Positions 26,002-36,072 of a DNA stretch of 64,000 nt are shown here, one piece after another. The stretch's first letter is position 1; the number at the start of each line of letters is the position of its first letter. The translations under genes were made by a program, and so were the position numbers. The notes beneath the pieces were generated by a model. It was not told the DNA's origin, searched no databases, and saw only the letters and a list, made by a program, of their open reading frames with translations. Source of the stretch: Phytohabitans houttuyneae (GTDB lineage Bacteria; Actinomycetota; Actinomycetes; Mycobacteriales; Micromonosporaceae); the NCBI RefSeq assembly GCF_011764425.1, contig NZ_BLPF01000005.1, forward strand, positions 62,001 to 126,000, in the 5' to 3' direction.

Positions 26002-29000
26002 TCAGATCCGCGCCCGCTCGATGATTTCCTCAGGTGTGAGCGGGCTCTTGGGGTGGTGGGTCAGGCAGAGCGGCGCCTGAAGCTTCTGAAACTCGGAACC
26101 CTCGATCGCCGCGTAGAACTGCCCCGTGCGCAGCCGGCCGACGTCGGAGATGTCGCTGCCCTTGGCGCGGGCCAGCTCGCGTGCCGCGCTGATCTGCGTC
26201 GGATGGTTGAGCAGCCCGAACAGCTGCGTCGCCGCGTTGCCGGTGACCCTGTTGTGCAGCCCCTTGGGCGCCTGGGTCGCGAAGACAAGGCCCAGCCCGT
26301 ACTTGCGGGCCTGGGACGCCAGGGCGAGCGTGCTCTCGGTGCACGCGGTCAGCGCGCCCGAAGGTGCCAGCGTCTGTGCTTCGTCCATCACCAGGAGGCC
26401 GCCGAGGGGCCGGTCGCCGGCCGGGTTGCGCTTGATCCAGGAGAAGAGCGCCAGCTGGAGCTGGTTGACGAAGCTCTGCCGCTGCCCGTCGTCCGGCAGG
26501 CCGATCAGGCTGATCACCGAGACCCGGGCTCGCTGCCCTGAGCCGGGGGTCAGCAACACGCCCGGGTCGACCGGTGTGCCGCTGCCGCCGAAGAGCGGGT
26601 CGTTGACCATCGCGGCCTTCAGCAGCTGAGCCATCTCCGCGGCCATCTTGCCGGCGCTGTCCAGCGCGCTCACGTACTCGGGCAGGTCGTCGAGCAGGTC
26701 GACGAAGCCGCGGAGGTCGCTGGCGCCGCCGCGCGCGTAGTGGGTCAACGCCTCGCGGAGCACCGCTTGGCCCTTTTCCGCCTTGGCGGTCGAGCCGTCC
26801 ACTTTCGCCCGCGGAGCGAGTGCCGCCGCCGCGGCGTCGACGGCGGCCGCGAACGCGTCCGGGTCGTCGAGAATCCCGGCGAAGTCGGGCAGCGGCCGGA
26901 ACGCGAGGGGGCGCCCACTCGCGCGCCGTGGTGTCCAGATGACCACCTCGGTGTTGGCGAGGTACTCCTCGGCGCGAGCCCGCTCCGCATCGTCCCAGTG
27001 CACCGGGGGAGTGGGCCAGCGCTCGCCGAGGCGCGCGAGGTCGTTGTTGGGGTCGAGGACGATGGCCGACACGCCCCGCAGCGCGCACTCCTCCACCAGC
27101 CGGCGAATCAGCACGGTCTTGCCCGACCCGGAGCCGGCGAAGATCGCCGTGTGGCGGCGGAGCGCTTCGAGCTCAATCGTGACCGGCGCGACGTGGTCGA
27201 TGCCGACGCCGAGCGTGATCCGCCGCTCGTCGCCCTCCGCGGTCGCGGTCGGTGCGGCGGTCGCCGCCGGTACCGGTGCGGCTTGTTGTTTTGTGGTGGC
27301 CGCCTCGTCGGTGCTCTGGCCGCTCAGGGCCCGGTGGAGAAACTCGATCCCGTCGGTGGGCCGGCGCGCCGCGAACCAGGGCTGGAGGGTCTCGTAGCCG
27401 TACCGCTTGATCATCTGCCGGAGCGCCACGAGGCTGGCGAGGTCCCGGTCGCCGAACTGCAGGCACATGCCGCCTGCCTTTTCGAAGGCGGCGAGCACTT
27501 CCCGGGTGCGGGTGCCCGGTGAGTACGGGGGGTTGCGCAGAAGGATGAGCTTGCGCCGGGAGACCCCTTCGGTGAGACCGGCGGCCGTGACGGCGTTGCG
27601 GATCCGGTTGAGCGCTGAGATGTGATGCTTGGCGCCGATGGCCCGGAACGCCCAGTGCTCCTCGTCCTCGGTGTCGTCGCCGAACGTGCGGCGCAGCCGG
27701 GCGTGCAGCGCCGGCTTGCCGCCCGGCTGCGGGTCGTAGCCGTACGCCTCGCCGGCCGCGCCGCGCTCGGCGATCCACGCGGTGAGCCCGGCTTCGAGCA
27801 GCGCCGGCATCTCGGCGTCCTCGGTGCGCTCGTCCAGGGCGGCCGCGGGGTCGGCCTCGGCCACGAGCGCGGCGAACGCGGCGTCGTAACCGGCGAAGCC
27901 GGCCGTGTCGGGTGCGGGCTCGGTGCGACCGCGGTCCGGACCGACCTCCCGGGGCTTCTGCAGGAGGCTCGTCATCTCCCGCACCTCGCCCGCGGCGAGG
28001 CAGGCCCGCACGTGCGAGTCCACCGCGCGCAGCAGCTCGCGCGGCGTGAACTGGTGAGCCTCTTCGAAGGCCGCCGGTGACACCGGCCAGGTCGGGTAGG
28101 GCGGCGCGAAGGCGACGTCGTCGAACTTCACGGCGAACCGCTTCGCGATGAGCTCCCGGCCGATCTCGGCGGACGGGAGGTCGGCGAGGTAGAACGCCTC
28201 CCGGAAGCGGTCCTGGACCGTGTCCGTCACCTGGCTCTTGATCTGCTCCCAGGTCACCGGCAGGCAGCTGACGACCGACAGTGTGCGTCGCGTGGTGTCG
28301 CGCAGGTGCATGAGGCCGCCGGCGATCTGCTCGAGCAGCAGCGCGGTGCGCCACTCCTCGCGTACGTCGCCTTCCGTGCTCTTCGCCCACTGCGCCACGA
28401 GCACGTCGATCTGGTCGACCGCGATCACGGTGGGGCCGGTGAGCGCCAGCAGCCGGGAGATGTCCCGCACGATCTCCTGCGCCGAGCGCTTGCTGCGCCG
28501 CATGCCCCAGCCGGCGCGCTCGCCGGGGTCCACCTCGTCGTTGGAGCAGAGGAAGTCGTACCCGATGTTCTGGTGGGCGGCGCTCTCCGACGCGTACAGC
28601 ACCAGGGCGCGCGCGGTGTCCTGGCACTCGGTGCCCACCTGGCGGTCGGCCTTGCGGAGCAGGTCGACGACCGCGTCAAGGGCGGCGCGGGAGAGGTCGG
28701 ACTCGCTCTCGCCGGTCATGGCCCGGCGGACGACGCGCGGCGCGGCGATCCGCTCCGCGAGACGGTGCAGGAAGACCCGGAGCTGGCTGTCGCCCTCCTC
28801 CGGCTGGCGGGAGAAGCCGTCCAGCATGGACAGCGCCAGGCTGCCCCAGAACGCACTTGCCTCCATGACGCTGACCAGGAAGAAGTAGCCGCCGTCGGCT
28901 TGGACGCGCTCGCGGACGGAGCCGAGGAGGTGGGTCTTGCCGGTGCCGCGCTGGCCGAGCACGACGACGCCGACCGGGCTCGACTCGACGCTGTCCCTCG

Positions 29001-29145
29001 CCTCGGCGACGCTGTCCAGGACCGTCCGCGTGACCTCGCGGTGCAGCCCGTCGACGTGGTACCGCGAGGTGCGCCACACGTCGTCCGGCGTGGGCGCCCA
29101 GTTGAACCGGAGCGCAGCGAGTGCCCGCCGCTCTACCTCGTTCAT
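26002..29145 (-). CDS. double ATPase: N-terminal AAA-type ATPase fused to HerA-like translocase
   Basis: A 1047-residue protein with two P-loop modules. Module 1: Walker A VVLGQRGTGKTHLL (near residue 60) and Walker B TVIAVDQIDVL (near 238). The middle region (about 430-620) is alpha/beta and not assigned; it contains ISALNRIRNAVTAAG and LILLRNPPYSPGTRTREV. Module 2: HerA/FtsK-like, Walker A IFAGSGSGKTVLIRRL (near 670), LDPNNDLARL, Walker B LLVMDEAQTLAPSG (near 917) and GLVFATQAPKGL. HerA-type motors pump DNA and are frequent in phage-defence systems. It is translationally coupled to the winged-helix gene (stop and start share one base, TGATG). No nuclease domain is recognised. Confidence 0.85.
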   Translation of the reverse strand: MNEVERRALAALRFNWAPTPDDVWRTSRYHVDGLHREVTRTVLDSVAEARDSVESSPVGVVVLGQRGTGKTHLLGSVRERVQADGGYFFLVSVMEASAFWGSLALSMLDGFSRQPEEGDSQLRVFLHRLAERIAAPRVVRRAMTGESESDLSRAALDAVVDLLRKADRQVGTECQDTARALVLYASESAAHQNIGYDFLCSNDEVDPGERAGWGMRRSKRSAQEIVRDISRLLALTGPTVIAVDQIDVLVAQWAKSTEGDVREEWRTALLLEQIAGGLMHLRDTTRRTLSVVSCLPVTWEQIKSQVTDTVQDRFREAFYLADLPSAEIGRELIAKRFAVKFDDVAFAPPYPTWPVSPAAFEEAHQFTPRELLRAVDSHVRACLAAGEVREMTSLLQKPREVGPDRGRTEPAPDTAGFAGYDAAFAALVAEADPAAALDERTEDAEMPALLEAGLTAWIAERGAAGEAYGYDPQPGGKPALHARLRRTFGDDTEDEEHWAFRAIGAKHHISALNRIRNAVTAAGLTEGVSRRKLILLRNPPYSPGTRTREVLAAFEKAGGMCLQFGDRDLASLVALRQMIKRYGYETLQPWFAARRPTDGIEFLHRALSGQSTDEAATTKQQAAPVPAATAAPTATAEGDERRITLGVGIDHVAPVTIELEALRRHTAIFAGSGSGKTVLIRRLVEECALRGVSAIVLDPNNDLARLGERWPTPPVHWDDAERARAEEYLANTEVVIWTPRRASGRPLAFRPLPDFAGILDDPDAFAAAVDAAAAALAPRAKVDGSTAKAEKGQAVLREALTHYARGGASDLRGFVDLLDDLPEYVSALDSAGKMAAEMAQLLKAAMVNDPLFGGSGTPVDPGVLLTPGSGQRARVSVISLIGLPDDGQRQSFVNQLQLALFSWIKRNPAGDRPLGGLLVMDEAQTLAPSGALTACTESTLALASQARKYGLGLVFATQAPKGLHNRVTGNAATQLFGLLNHPTQISAARELARAKGSDISDVGRLRTGQFYAAIEGSEFQKLQAPLCLTHHPKSPLTPEEIIERARI

Positions 29146-29786
29146 CAGACGCCAATGGCGATGAGGTGCTTGTCCTGATTGCCGATGCTGACAGCGGCCG
29201 CACGCTCAGAATCGGTAAGCACCTTCTGGTTTGACTCCGGCACAAGTCGCACATCTGGCGCCCGGTGGAGACTGATGAGGGCACCGTCGACTTCCTCGCG
29301 GGAGATGGGGCCGAGCGCACGGCGGATCTTGTCCAGCATGATCCATGCGCCCGTTCGCGGCGCGAGTTCGCCGTACGCCTTGCGAATTCGCGCCTCGACA
29401 TCGGGCTCGACGTCTATCTCGTCATCGATCGGCGGAGCAAAGAACTCGCCGGGAGAGATCTTAGATCGATCGATGAATTGCCCGACCTTGTCGAGCACCG
29501 CGTAGAGTGCCGCCCCGGCGGAACCGGCCCTCGGAGGAACGGGCTGTCCGAGCTCGGCCTTGGCGCGGCTCCATCCCCGCTCGGTCAGCTCCATCGAAAC
29601 GGGCCCGCCTCGGCGCTCCTGGCGCACCGCGATCAGGCCCGCGGCCTGCAGCGGATCGCGGTGCTCCTTCTTCTTGAGGACGATCTTCCGCTCGTTTTCC
29701 AAATATGAGTTCGGGACTTCGCGAGCTTCGGCCATGAGGACCAACAATGCACACCGCTGTACCAAAGTCAGCTCTATGTCCGACAT
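29145..29786 (-). CDS. winged-helix protein, partner of the AAA-HerA ATPase
   Basis: A 213-residue soluble protein. Residues 1-75 look like a winged helix (TLVQRCALLVLMAEAREVPN through a wing ERRGGPVSMELTERG). Residues about 135-210 look like a second one (AYGELAPRTGAWIMLDKIRR, then EEVDGALISLHRAPDVRLVP and a terminal NQKVLTDSERAAAVSIGNQD). ATG 29786 is fixed by a good GGAGG nine bases upstream. It precedes and overlaps the ATPase gene, so the two are almost certainly expressed together. DNA binding or target recognition is likely but inferred. Confidence 0.75.
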   Translation of the reverse strand: MSDIELTLVQRCALLVLMAEAREVPNSYLENERKIVLKKKEHRDPLQAAGLIAVRQERRGGPVSMELTERGWSRAKAELGQPVPPRAGSAGAALYAVLDKVGQFIDRSKISPGEFFAPPIDDEIDVEPDVEARIRKAYGELAPRTGAWIMLDKIRRALGPISREEVDGALISLHRAPDVRLVPESNQKVLTDSERAAAVSIGNQDKHLIAIGV

Positions 29787-30125
29787 GCCGGCGCTCCTCC
29801 GCGATCGGGGCGTGGTGGCGCGCAAGCCTCTGATGGGCTGCGCGACGGGCCCGATTCTGCCGATGCCGGTACGGAAGCCGCAAGGTCCACTGTGGGATTT
29901 CGTATATCTGACACATTGGCGCCTCGTGGATCTCATGCGGCCCAGCGAGAGCGCGATTTTAGTACAGCTGTTCGCGGCATGAAAAGCAGATCTTGAAATC
30001 GGCTATTGCCCACGATCACCGATCCGTGCACGATTGCGACCTGCGAGGACCACGTGCATTCTGGCGATCTTCACTCCGTCTGATCGTCGATTTCCCGCAC
30101 GGCTCCACGAGTGGAGGTGACGCCG
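29787..30125. other. divergent intergenic region between the two NTPase systems
   Basis: 339 bp separating the winged-helix gene from the Trypco1 gene. It is less GC-rich than its surroundings (for example gcgattttagtacagctg and ttcgtatatctgacacattg). It must contain promoters for both sides, but I cannot place a convincing -35/-10 pair. No gene is seen. Confidence 0.6.
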
Positions 30126-30452
30126 GTGCCGTCCGAGATCGTCCGCTATCAGGTCGACGGGGAGACCGTGGCCAAGTTCGAGATCGAGCCGACGCCCGGC
30201 TTCCGGCCGGCGGGAGTCGGTGACATCGCGGGCAAGGTCTGGGACGCCGCTGGCCCCGCCGTCGAGGCGGCGATGGCGGTCATGGACAGGGTCAAGCGGC
30301 TGGGCCCCGACGGCGTCGAGATCACCTTCGGCGTCAAGGTCACCGGGACGATGGACTGGCTCGTGGCCAAGGCGGCCACCGAGGGAAACTTCCAGATCAC
30401 GCTGTCGTGGCAGCCCACGGCGGTGGCGGAGCTCGCGGCCAGCGCCGGCTGA
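30126..30452 (+). CDS. Trypco1 (trypsin-co-occurring domain 1) protein, CU044_2847 family
   Basis: A 108-residue protein. It opens VPSEIVRYQVDGETVAKFEI, a beta-hairpin-like strand pair. A helical GDIAGKVWDAAGPAVEAAM region follows, then GVEITFGVKVTGTMDWLVA and NFQITLSWQPT. That closing pattern (FGVKV ... F.ITL.W) is what I recognise from the Trypco1/CU044_2847 family, which is known to sit beside trypsin-like proteases in bacterial conflict systems. GTG 30126 was preferred to GTG 30111 because GGAGGTGA (30113-30120) is then an ideally spaced ribosome binding site. The protease-NTPase gene starts 14 bp downstream. Confidence 0.75.
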   Translation: MPSEIVRYQVDGETVAKFEIEPTPGFRPAGVGDIAGKVWDAAGPAVEAAMAVMDRVKRLGPDGVEITFGVKVTGTMDWLVAKAATEGNFQITLSWQPTAVAELAASAG

Positions 30453-30466
30453 GCAAGGCTTCCGCC

Positions 30467-33400
30467 GTGACCAAGCCGCCACCGGACCCGTGGACCGTCG
30501 CGATCCACAGGAGCGACAAGGACCTCCTCCCGATCGGCGCCGGCGTCGTGATCGACGACAGCCTGGTGCTGACCTGCGAGCACGTGGTGTGCAAGGGCGG
30601 CACCCTGCTCGACGAGATCTGGATCGCCTTCCCGAAGGCACCCACCGTCTCGTGGAGCAGCCGCCGCCGCGTTCGTGCCCTGGTCCACAACGGACGCCCG
30701 GAGCACAACCTCGATGTGGTGCTGCTGCAGCTCGACGAGCCGGTGCCAGGGGTGTCACACCCGCGCGGTTGCGCTGCGTCGGCCCGGACGACCTGGCCGA
30801 CAAGTCGTGGTGGACGTTCGGCTTTCCCGGCGACGCCGACTTCGGCAGCTCGGCGCGCGGCCTGGTGGGGGATCCCCTCGCCAACGGGCTGATCCACCTC
30901 GAACGGCAGTCGACATCGGCTCTCGCGCCGGGCTTCAGCGGCAGTCCACTGTGGTCGCCGGAGTACCAGGCCGTCGTCGGTCTCGTTGTCAACGCGGACG
31001 CGGCGGGCAATGGCCACGCGTTGACGCTGCGCCACATCGACAACCATCTGCCGGACATGAAGCTGTCCACCTTCGCCGGCTGGCGTGCCGAGGACGCCGA
31101 CGACACCGCGCTGTCCGCGTGGGGCTGGACGCTTTCGACCGACCAGGAGGCCGGCCGGCACTGGCTTCCACGGGCGCGCGGCGTCGCGAGCGACACCGAG
31201 CGCGGGCAGCGGTTCCGCGGGCGGACAGCGGCTCTGCGCCGCCTCGTGGAGTGGCTTGACCTGGCGGAGCCCGACGGGCGGCCAATGGTGGTGACCGGCT
31301 CGCCCGGCGTGGGCAAGTCGGCTGTGCTCGGCCGGATCGTGACGACCGCGGACCGTGGCCTTCGCGGATCGCTCGCGCCGGACGACGACGCGGTGCGCGC
31401 GACGGTGGGCTCGGTCGCGTGCGCCGTACACGCGAAAGGTAAGACGGCGGGTGAGGTGGCCGCCGAGATCGCCCGGGCGGCGTCCGTCGGCCTCCCGGTG
31501 ACGCCGGCGGACCTGGCACCGACCCTGCGCGAGCGGCTCGTGCGCCGGCCGGGGCGGTTCAACGTGGTCATCGACGCGCTCGACGAAGCCGCGACGCCGT
31601 CCGAGGCGCGCCAGCTCGTGCGCGAGGTCGTCCTTCCGCTCGCGCACGGCTGCGCCCGTCTCGGCGTGCAGGTGGTCGTGGGCACGCGGCGCTCGGACGA
31701 CGCGGGCGACCTGCTGGCGCCCTTCGGCTCCGCGGTCGAGCTGGTCGACCTCGACGACGCGCAGTACTTCACCGAGGCCGACCTCGCTGACTACGCACTG
31801 GCGACCCTGCAGATCGCCGGTGCCGAGCGGACGCAGCGACCATATACAAGCGTCGACGTCGCGGGCCCTGTTGCGCGGCGCATCGCGAGCCTCGCGGAGG
31901 GCAACTTCTTGGTAGCCGGCCTTGTCGCCCGCGCGCGGGCCCTGCGCGACACCCTTCCCGTGGCACCGGAGCAGGTCTCGTTCTCGGCGACGGTCGGCGA
32001 CGCCCTGGACCGGTACCTGGAAGGACTGCCCGGCGCCGGCGCGGCGTCCGCGCGCCTGGCACTCACCGCCCTCGCGTACGCGGAGACACCCGGCCTGCCG
32101 CTGCCACTGTGGACGGAGGCCGTCGCCGCACTCGGCGGCCACACGACCGAGGCAGCCCTGGCGACCTTCGCGCAGCAGTCCGCGGCGAGCTTCCTCGTCG
32201 AGAGCGGCAGCCCGGCGGCGCCCGTGTACCGGCTGTTTCACCAGGCACTGAACGAGGCGCTGCTGAGTGCCAGGGGCAGGTCGTCGTCGCGGCGCGTCGA
32301 CGAGCGCGAGCTGCTCTACGCGTGGGTGCGGTACGGACACCGGGTCGGCTGGGCGGCGGCACCTGACTACCTGCTGCGGTCGCTTCCCCACCACGCCGTC
32401 AAGGGGCAGGCGATCGACACGCTGCTGAACGACCAGGGGTACCTCCTGCACGCGCACCTGGACCGGCTGCTGCCGGCCGCCGACGAGGCCACGACCGACG
32501 TCGGCCAGGCGCGGGCACAGCTGTTGCAGCGTACGCCGAGTGCCGTCCGCGCCGACGCCGCCGAGCGCGCGGCTCTCTTCTCCGTGGTGGACCGCCTCGA
32601 CGGCCTCGGTGCGGCCCTGGAGCCGGCGCCCGACGTCCCTTACCACGCGCGGTGGGCGCGCACGCCACCCCGCCTCGAACGCACCGTCCTCGAAGGACAC
32701 TCAGACGCGGTGTGCGACGTCTGTGTGGTGCCGGTCGACGGGCGGGCGTTCCTCGCGTCGGCGGGGGAGGACGGGACGGTGCGCCTGTGGGACCCGCACA
32801 CCGGACAGACCGAGCGGGTCATGGACTGCCACGACGACTGCATCCGCGGCGTGTACGCGGTGGGCGACGGCGAGGACACGCTGCTCGCCACCGCTGGTCA
32901 CGACGGGAGCATCAGGCTGTGGGACCCCCGCACCGGCGGGCACGTGCACACGCTCGTGGGACACGAGGACTGGGTGCGCAACCTGTGTGCCGTACCGATG
33001 GCGGACGGTCGCTTCCTGCTGGCCTCCGCAAGTGACGACCGCACGGTCCGCGTGTGGGATCCGCGCACGGGTACACCGCTTCACGTGCTGGGTGGGCACG
33101 CGGCATGGGTCACCGCGGTCACGTACGTTCCCGCCGGTCCACACGGGATGGTCGCCTCGACGGGCTTCGACGGCACGATCCGCCTCTGGGATCCGGAGAC
33201 CGGCCTCGCACAGGCGACACTGACCGGCCACGACGGCTGGGTCACCACGCTGTGCGGCGTGCGCACCTCGCGCGGACCGCTGCTGGCGTCGGCCGGCTAC
33301 GACGGCACCGTGCGGCTGTGGGACCCGGTGTACGGCACGCTGGTGTGGAAGGTCGACGTCGGCGCCGGACCCCTGACCGACGTGTGCACGATCGAGGTCG

Positions 33401-34509
33401 ACGGGCGGGTGCTGCTCTGCTCAAGCGGCGAAGACGGCGTGATCCGGCTGTGGGACATGGTGACCTCCGAGGCGTTGTCCGAGCTTCGCGGTCACGTCAG
33501 CTGGATCCGCGCGATCTGTACCCTCCCGATGGCGGACCGGCAGTTGCTGGCCACCGCCGGCGACGACGGCACCGTGCGGCTCTGGGACCCGGTCACCGGC
33601 CGGCCTCCGCAGGTCATGGACGGGGGGCGCATCGGTCCGGTCGCGGCGGTGTGCGCCGTACCGTCCGAGGAGGGCGAGGTGCTGGCGTCGACCGGCAGTG
33701 ACGGCTCCGTGCGGCTGTGGGACCCCGCGGACGGCACCGCGCTGGATGATCTCACCACGCACGCCGCGGGCAACACGGACGTCTGCGCGGTCGTCGACGA
33801 AGACCGCCGGTTGCTCGTCGCGTCGAGCGAAAACCCGGCGGTGGCGATCTGGGACCTCGACGCCGCCGTCTTCCTGTCCCCGCTCGAAGGCCACTACGAG
33901 CGGGTCAACGCGGTGTGCACATTGGACGTCGACGGCCGTACCCTCCTCGCCTCCGCGGCCGACGACGAGACCATCCGCCTCTGGGATCCGGGCGCGGGCA
34001 AGGTGCGCGACGTCCTCCTCGGCCACCGCAACTGGGTGACCGCGCTTGCGGCCGTCACCGTGCGCGGTCATCAGATGCTGGCGTCGGCGGACAAGAACGG
34101 CGTCGTGCGCCTGTGGGACGGCGGCGGCAAGTGCGAGTGGCAGAGCCACGGCCACCACGACGCGGTGAACGCCCTCTGCGCCCTGACGGTGTCCGGGCGA
34201 GAGGTGCTCGTCTCCGCGGGTGCCGACCGGGTCATCCGGCTCTGGGACACCGAACGCGGCCAGCCCCTGCTCGGACTCACCGGTCACACAAAGGCGGTGA
34301 CGGGCATCTGCCCGGTGCCCTACGGCGACCGCCAGATCCTGGCCTCGACCAGCCTCGACCGCACGGTGCGCCTCTGGGACCCGCGCACGGGGCGGGTGAT
34401 CCGCTCGATCCCGGTGCACCACCGCGCGCTGGCCTGCCGTTGGGTGGACGGCGCGCTGGTGCTCGGCTTGGAGCGCGGGCTGCTGGCACTCGCCGTGAAC
34501 ACGCTCTGA
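30467..34509 (+). CDS. trypsin-STAND NTPase-WD40 protein, frameshifted in this sequence
   Basis: Adding one base at the GGGG run 30749-30752 gives a continuous 1347-residue protein. Residues 1-200 are a trypsin-like protease with His in LTCEHVV, Asp in NLDVVLLQLDE and Ser in APGFSGSPLW; there is no signal peptide, so it is cytoplasmic. Residues about 250-700 are a STAND-type NTPase with Walker A VTGSPGVGKSAVL (near 280) and Walker B NVVIDALDEA (near 368), followed by a helical region. Residues about 735-1347 hold 13 clear WD40 repeats (LWDPRTG-like ends) plus a degenerate last one: two seven-bladed propellers. STAND proteins sense a ligand through repeats and release an effector, here a protease. 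Downstream of and coupled to Trypco1. Confidence 0.85.
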
Positions 34510-34525
34510 GCCGGCGCGACCGTCC

Positions 34526-36021
34526 TCAGCCGGCGGGCGCCCGACCCTCCGGCCGGAGGTCGTCGTTGGCCCGGATCATCGCCCGGAGTCGGTGTCCCCT
34601 CGGCGTGAGGATCCACCCCTGGGGGCCCGCCTTTTCCACGAGTGCCTCGGTCGCCAGGCGGTCGAGAACCTGGCGGATCTGGTCAGGGCGGTATCCGACG
34701 AGGCCGGCGAGCGTGGCGGCGGTCGGCGCGGGATCCGCGCCGAGCGGGAAGGACTCCAGCAGCGCGTGCTCCACCGAGGGCAGCACCGCGGGCGGGATCG
34801 CGGTCCTGGCGCGCGCGGACGTCCGCAGGCGGCCGGCGGTGCCTTCGATGGCGGAGAGCAGGTCACGCTCGAAGTCATCCAGCAGGCGCAGCACCGCCCG
34901 GTTGAGATAGACCCGGTTACGCCGGCCGAGACTCACCTGGGCGACGATGCCGATGCCCTCCAGCCGCTCGATGACCTCGGTGACTGCCGTCGTCGAGGCG
35001 CCAAGGTCATCGCGCAGCGAACCGGCTGTGAAGACCGGTGTGATCGTGGTCTGCTCGCACGCACGCCAGAGGTGCGAGCCGGGGCGTGCCTCGGCCTCCA
35101 GCCGCCATCGACTGATCATCGTGGCGAGGTGCTCCTCGAACTGAGCGGCACCTTCGACGGCCAGGCGGGCCGCCGACGCGAAAGTGCCGCACCACTGGTC
35201 TGTGCGGCCTTCGCGAAAGTCGACGAGCCCTTGGATGTAGTGGTCGCCGTACGCCGCGAGGACAAGGCTGACCGGCACGAGGATCCGTGCGGCGAGGCCC
35301 CGCCGGGCGAGCACGGTGTGGATGAGACAGCGGCCAACCCGACCGTTGCCGTCGAGGAACGGGTGGATCGTCTCGAACTGGGCGTGCGCTATCGCGGCCT
35401 GTGCCAGCACGGGTAGGTCATCACGGTTGATGAACGCCGCCAGGTCGGCCATCAGCGGCTCGACGTGCTCGGGGGCGGTGGGATGAACGCCGCGTCACGA
35501 GGGCTGTCGCTCCGCCCGCCGATCCAGTTTTGCCGCGACCGGAACTCGCCGGCGAACTGGCCGGTGGCGCGGTCTTCGCGCATGAGCAGCTCGTGCATGC
35601 CTTTGATGCCTTCGACGGTCAGCTCCCGCTCGCCCGCGCCGAGCTCGATGGCACGGCGCATCGCGTCGATGTTCGCCAGCACCTGGCGTGCGGTCTCACC
35701 CGCGTGCTCCGGTGCGAATGCCGCCTCGGCGAGGCGGCGCTGGCTGCACTCCAGGCCCTCGATGCGGCTGGACGCCACCGACTCGCTTCGAAGCAGCAGG
35801 CGTGCCAGCGTCTCCATCGCGACGAGGTGCTGCCCGTGATCAGCCACCGCGATGGCCGACTCGGCCTCGGCGATGTCGGTGGCGGTCGCCGCGCTGAAGC
35901 TCAGCGCGGCAGGGTCCAGGCGGTCAGGAATGAAGGCGCGATAGGTGAAGCTCTGCCGCGCGCGGCGGCCTCCGAGTGCCGACAGGTCTGGCACCCAGAC
36001 AGCCTCCTGCCACGTGGCCAC
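34526..36021 (-). CDS. Fic family protein, frameshifted in this sequence
   Basis: Adding one base at the five-base G run 35471-35475 joins two frames into one 498-residue Fic protein. The N-terminal part (VATWQEAVWVPDLSALGG to AAFIPPP) contains the Fic_N region and SVASSRIEG, which fits the [ST]xxxE[GN] inhibitory-helix motif, so the enzyme is probably self-inhibited. The active site HPFLDGNGRVGR is intact in the second part. The last 200 residues form winged-helix-like domains (TAVTEVIERLEGIGIVAQV, YRPDQIRQVLDRLATEAL). Fic enzymes AMPylate or otherwise modify proteins. It ends 16 bp from the convergent STAND gene. The GTG start lacks a good ribosome binding site. Confidence 0.85.
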
Positions 36022-36030
36022 CTCGACACC

Positions 36031-36043
36031 ATATCACCGATAT
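36031..36043. promoter_or_regulatory. palindrome in the fic promoter region
   Basis: atatc-acc-gatat lies 10-22 bases upstream of the fic GTG. The surrounding 36031-36065 is markedly AT-rich for this genome. On the reverse strand TTGTTG and TATGGT with a 16-bp spacer could be the promoter, with the palindrome between them. An autoregulatory operator is plausible, not shown. Confidence 0.4.
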
Positions 36044-36072
36044 AGAGATCAACAAGTAATATGGAAGCGGGG

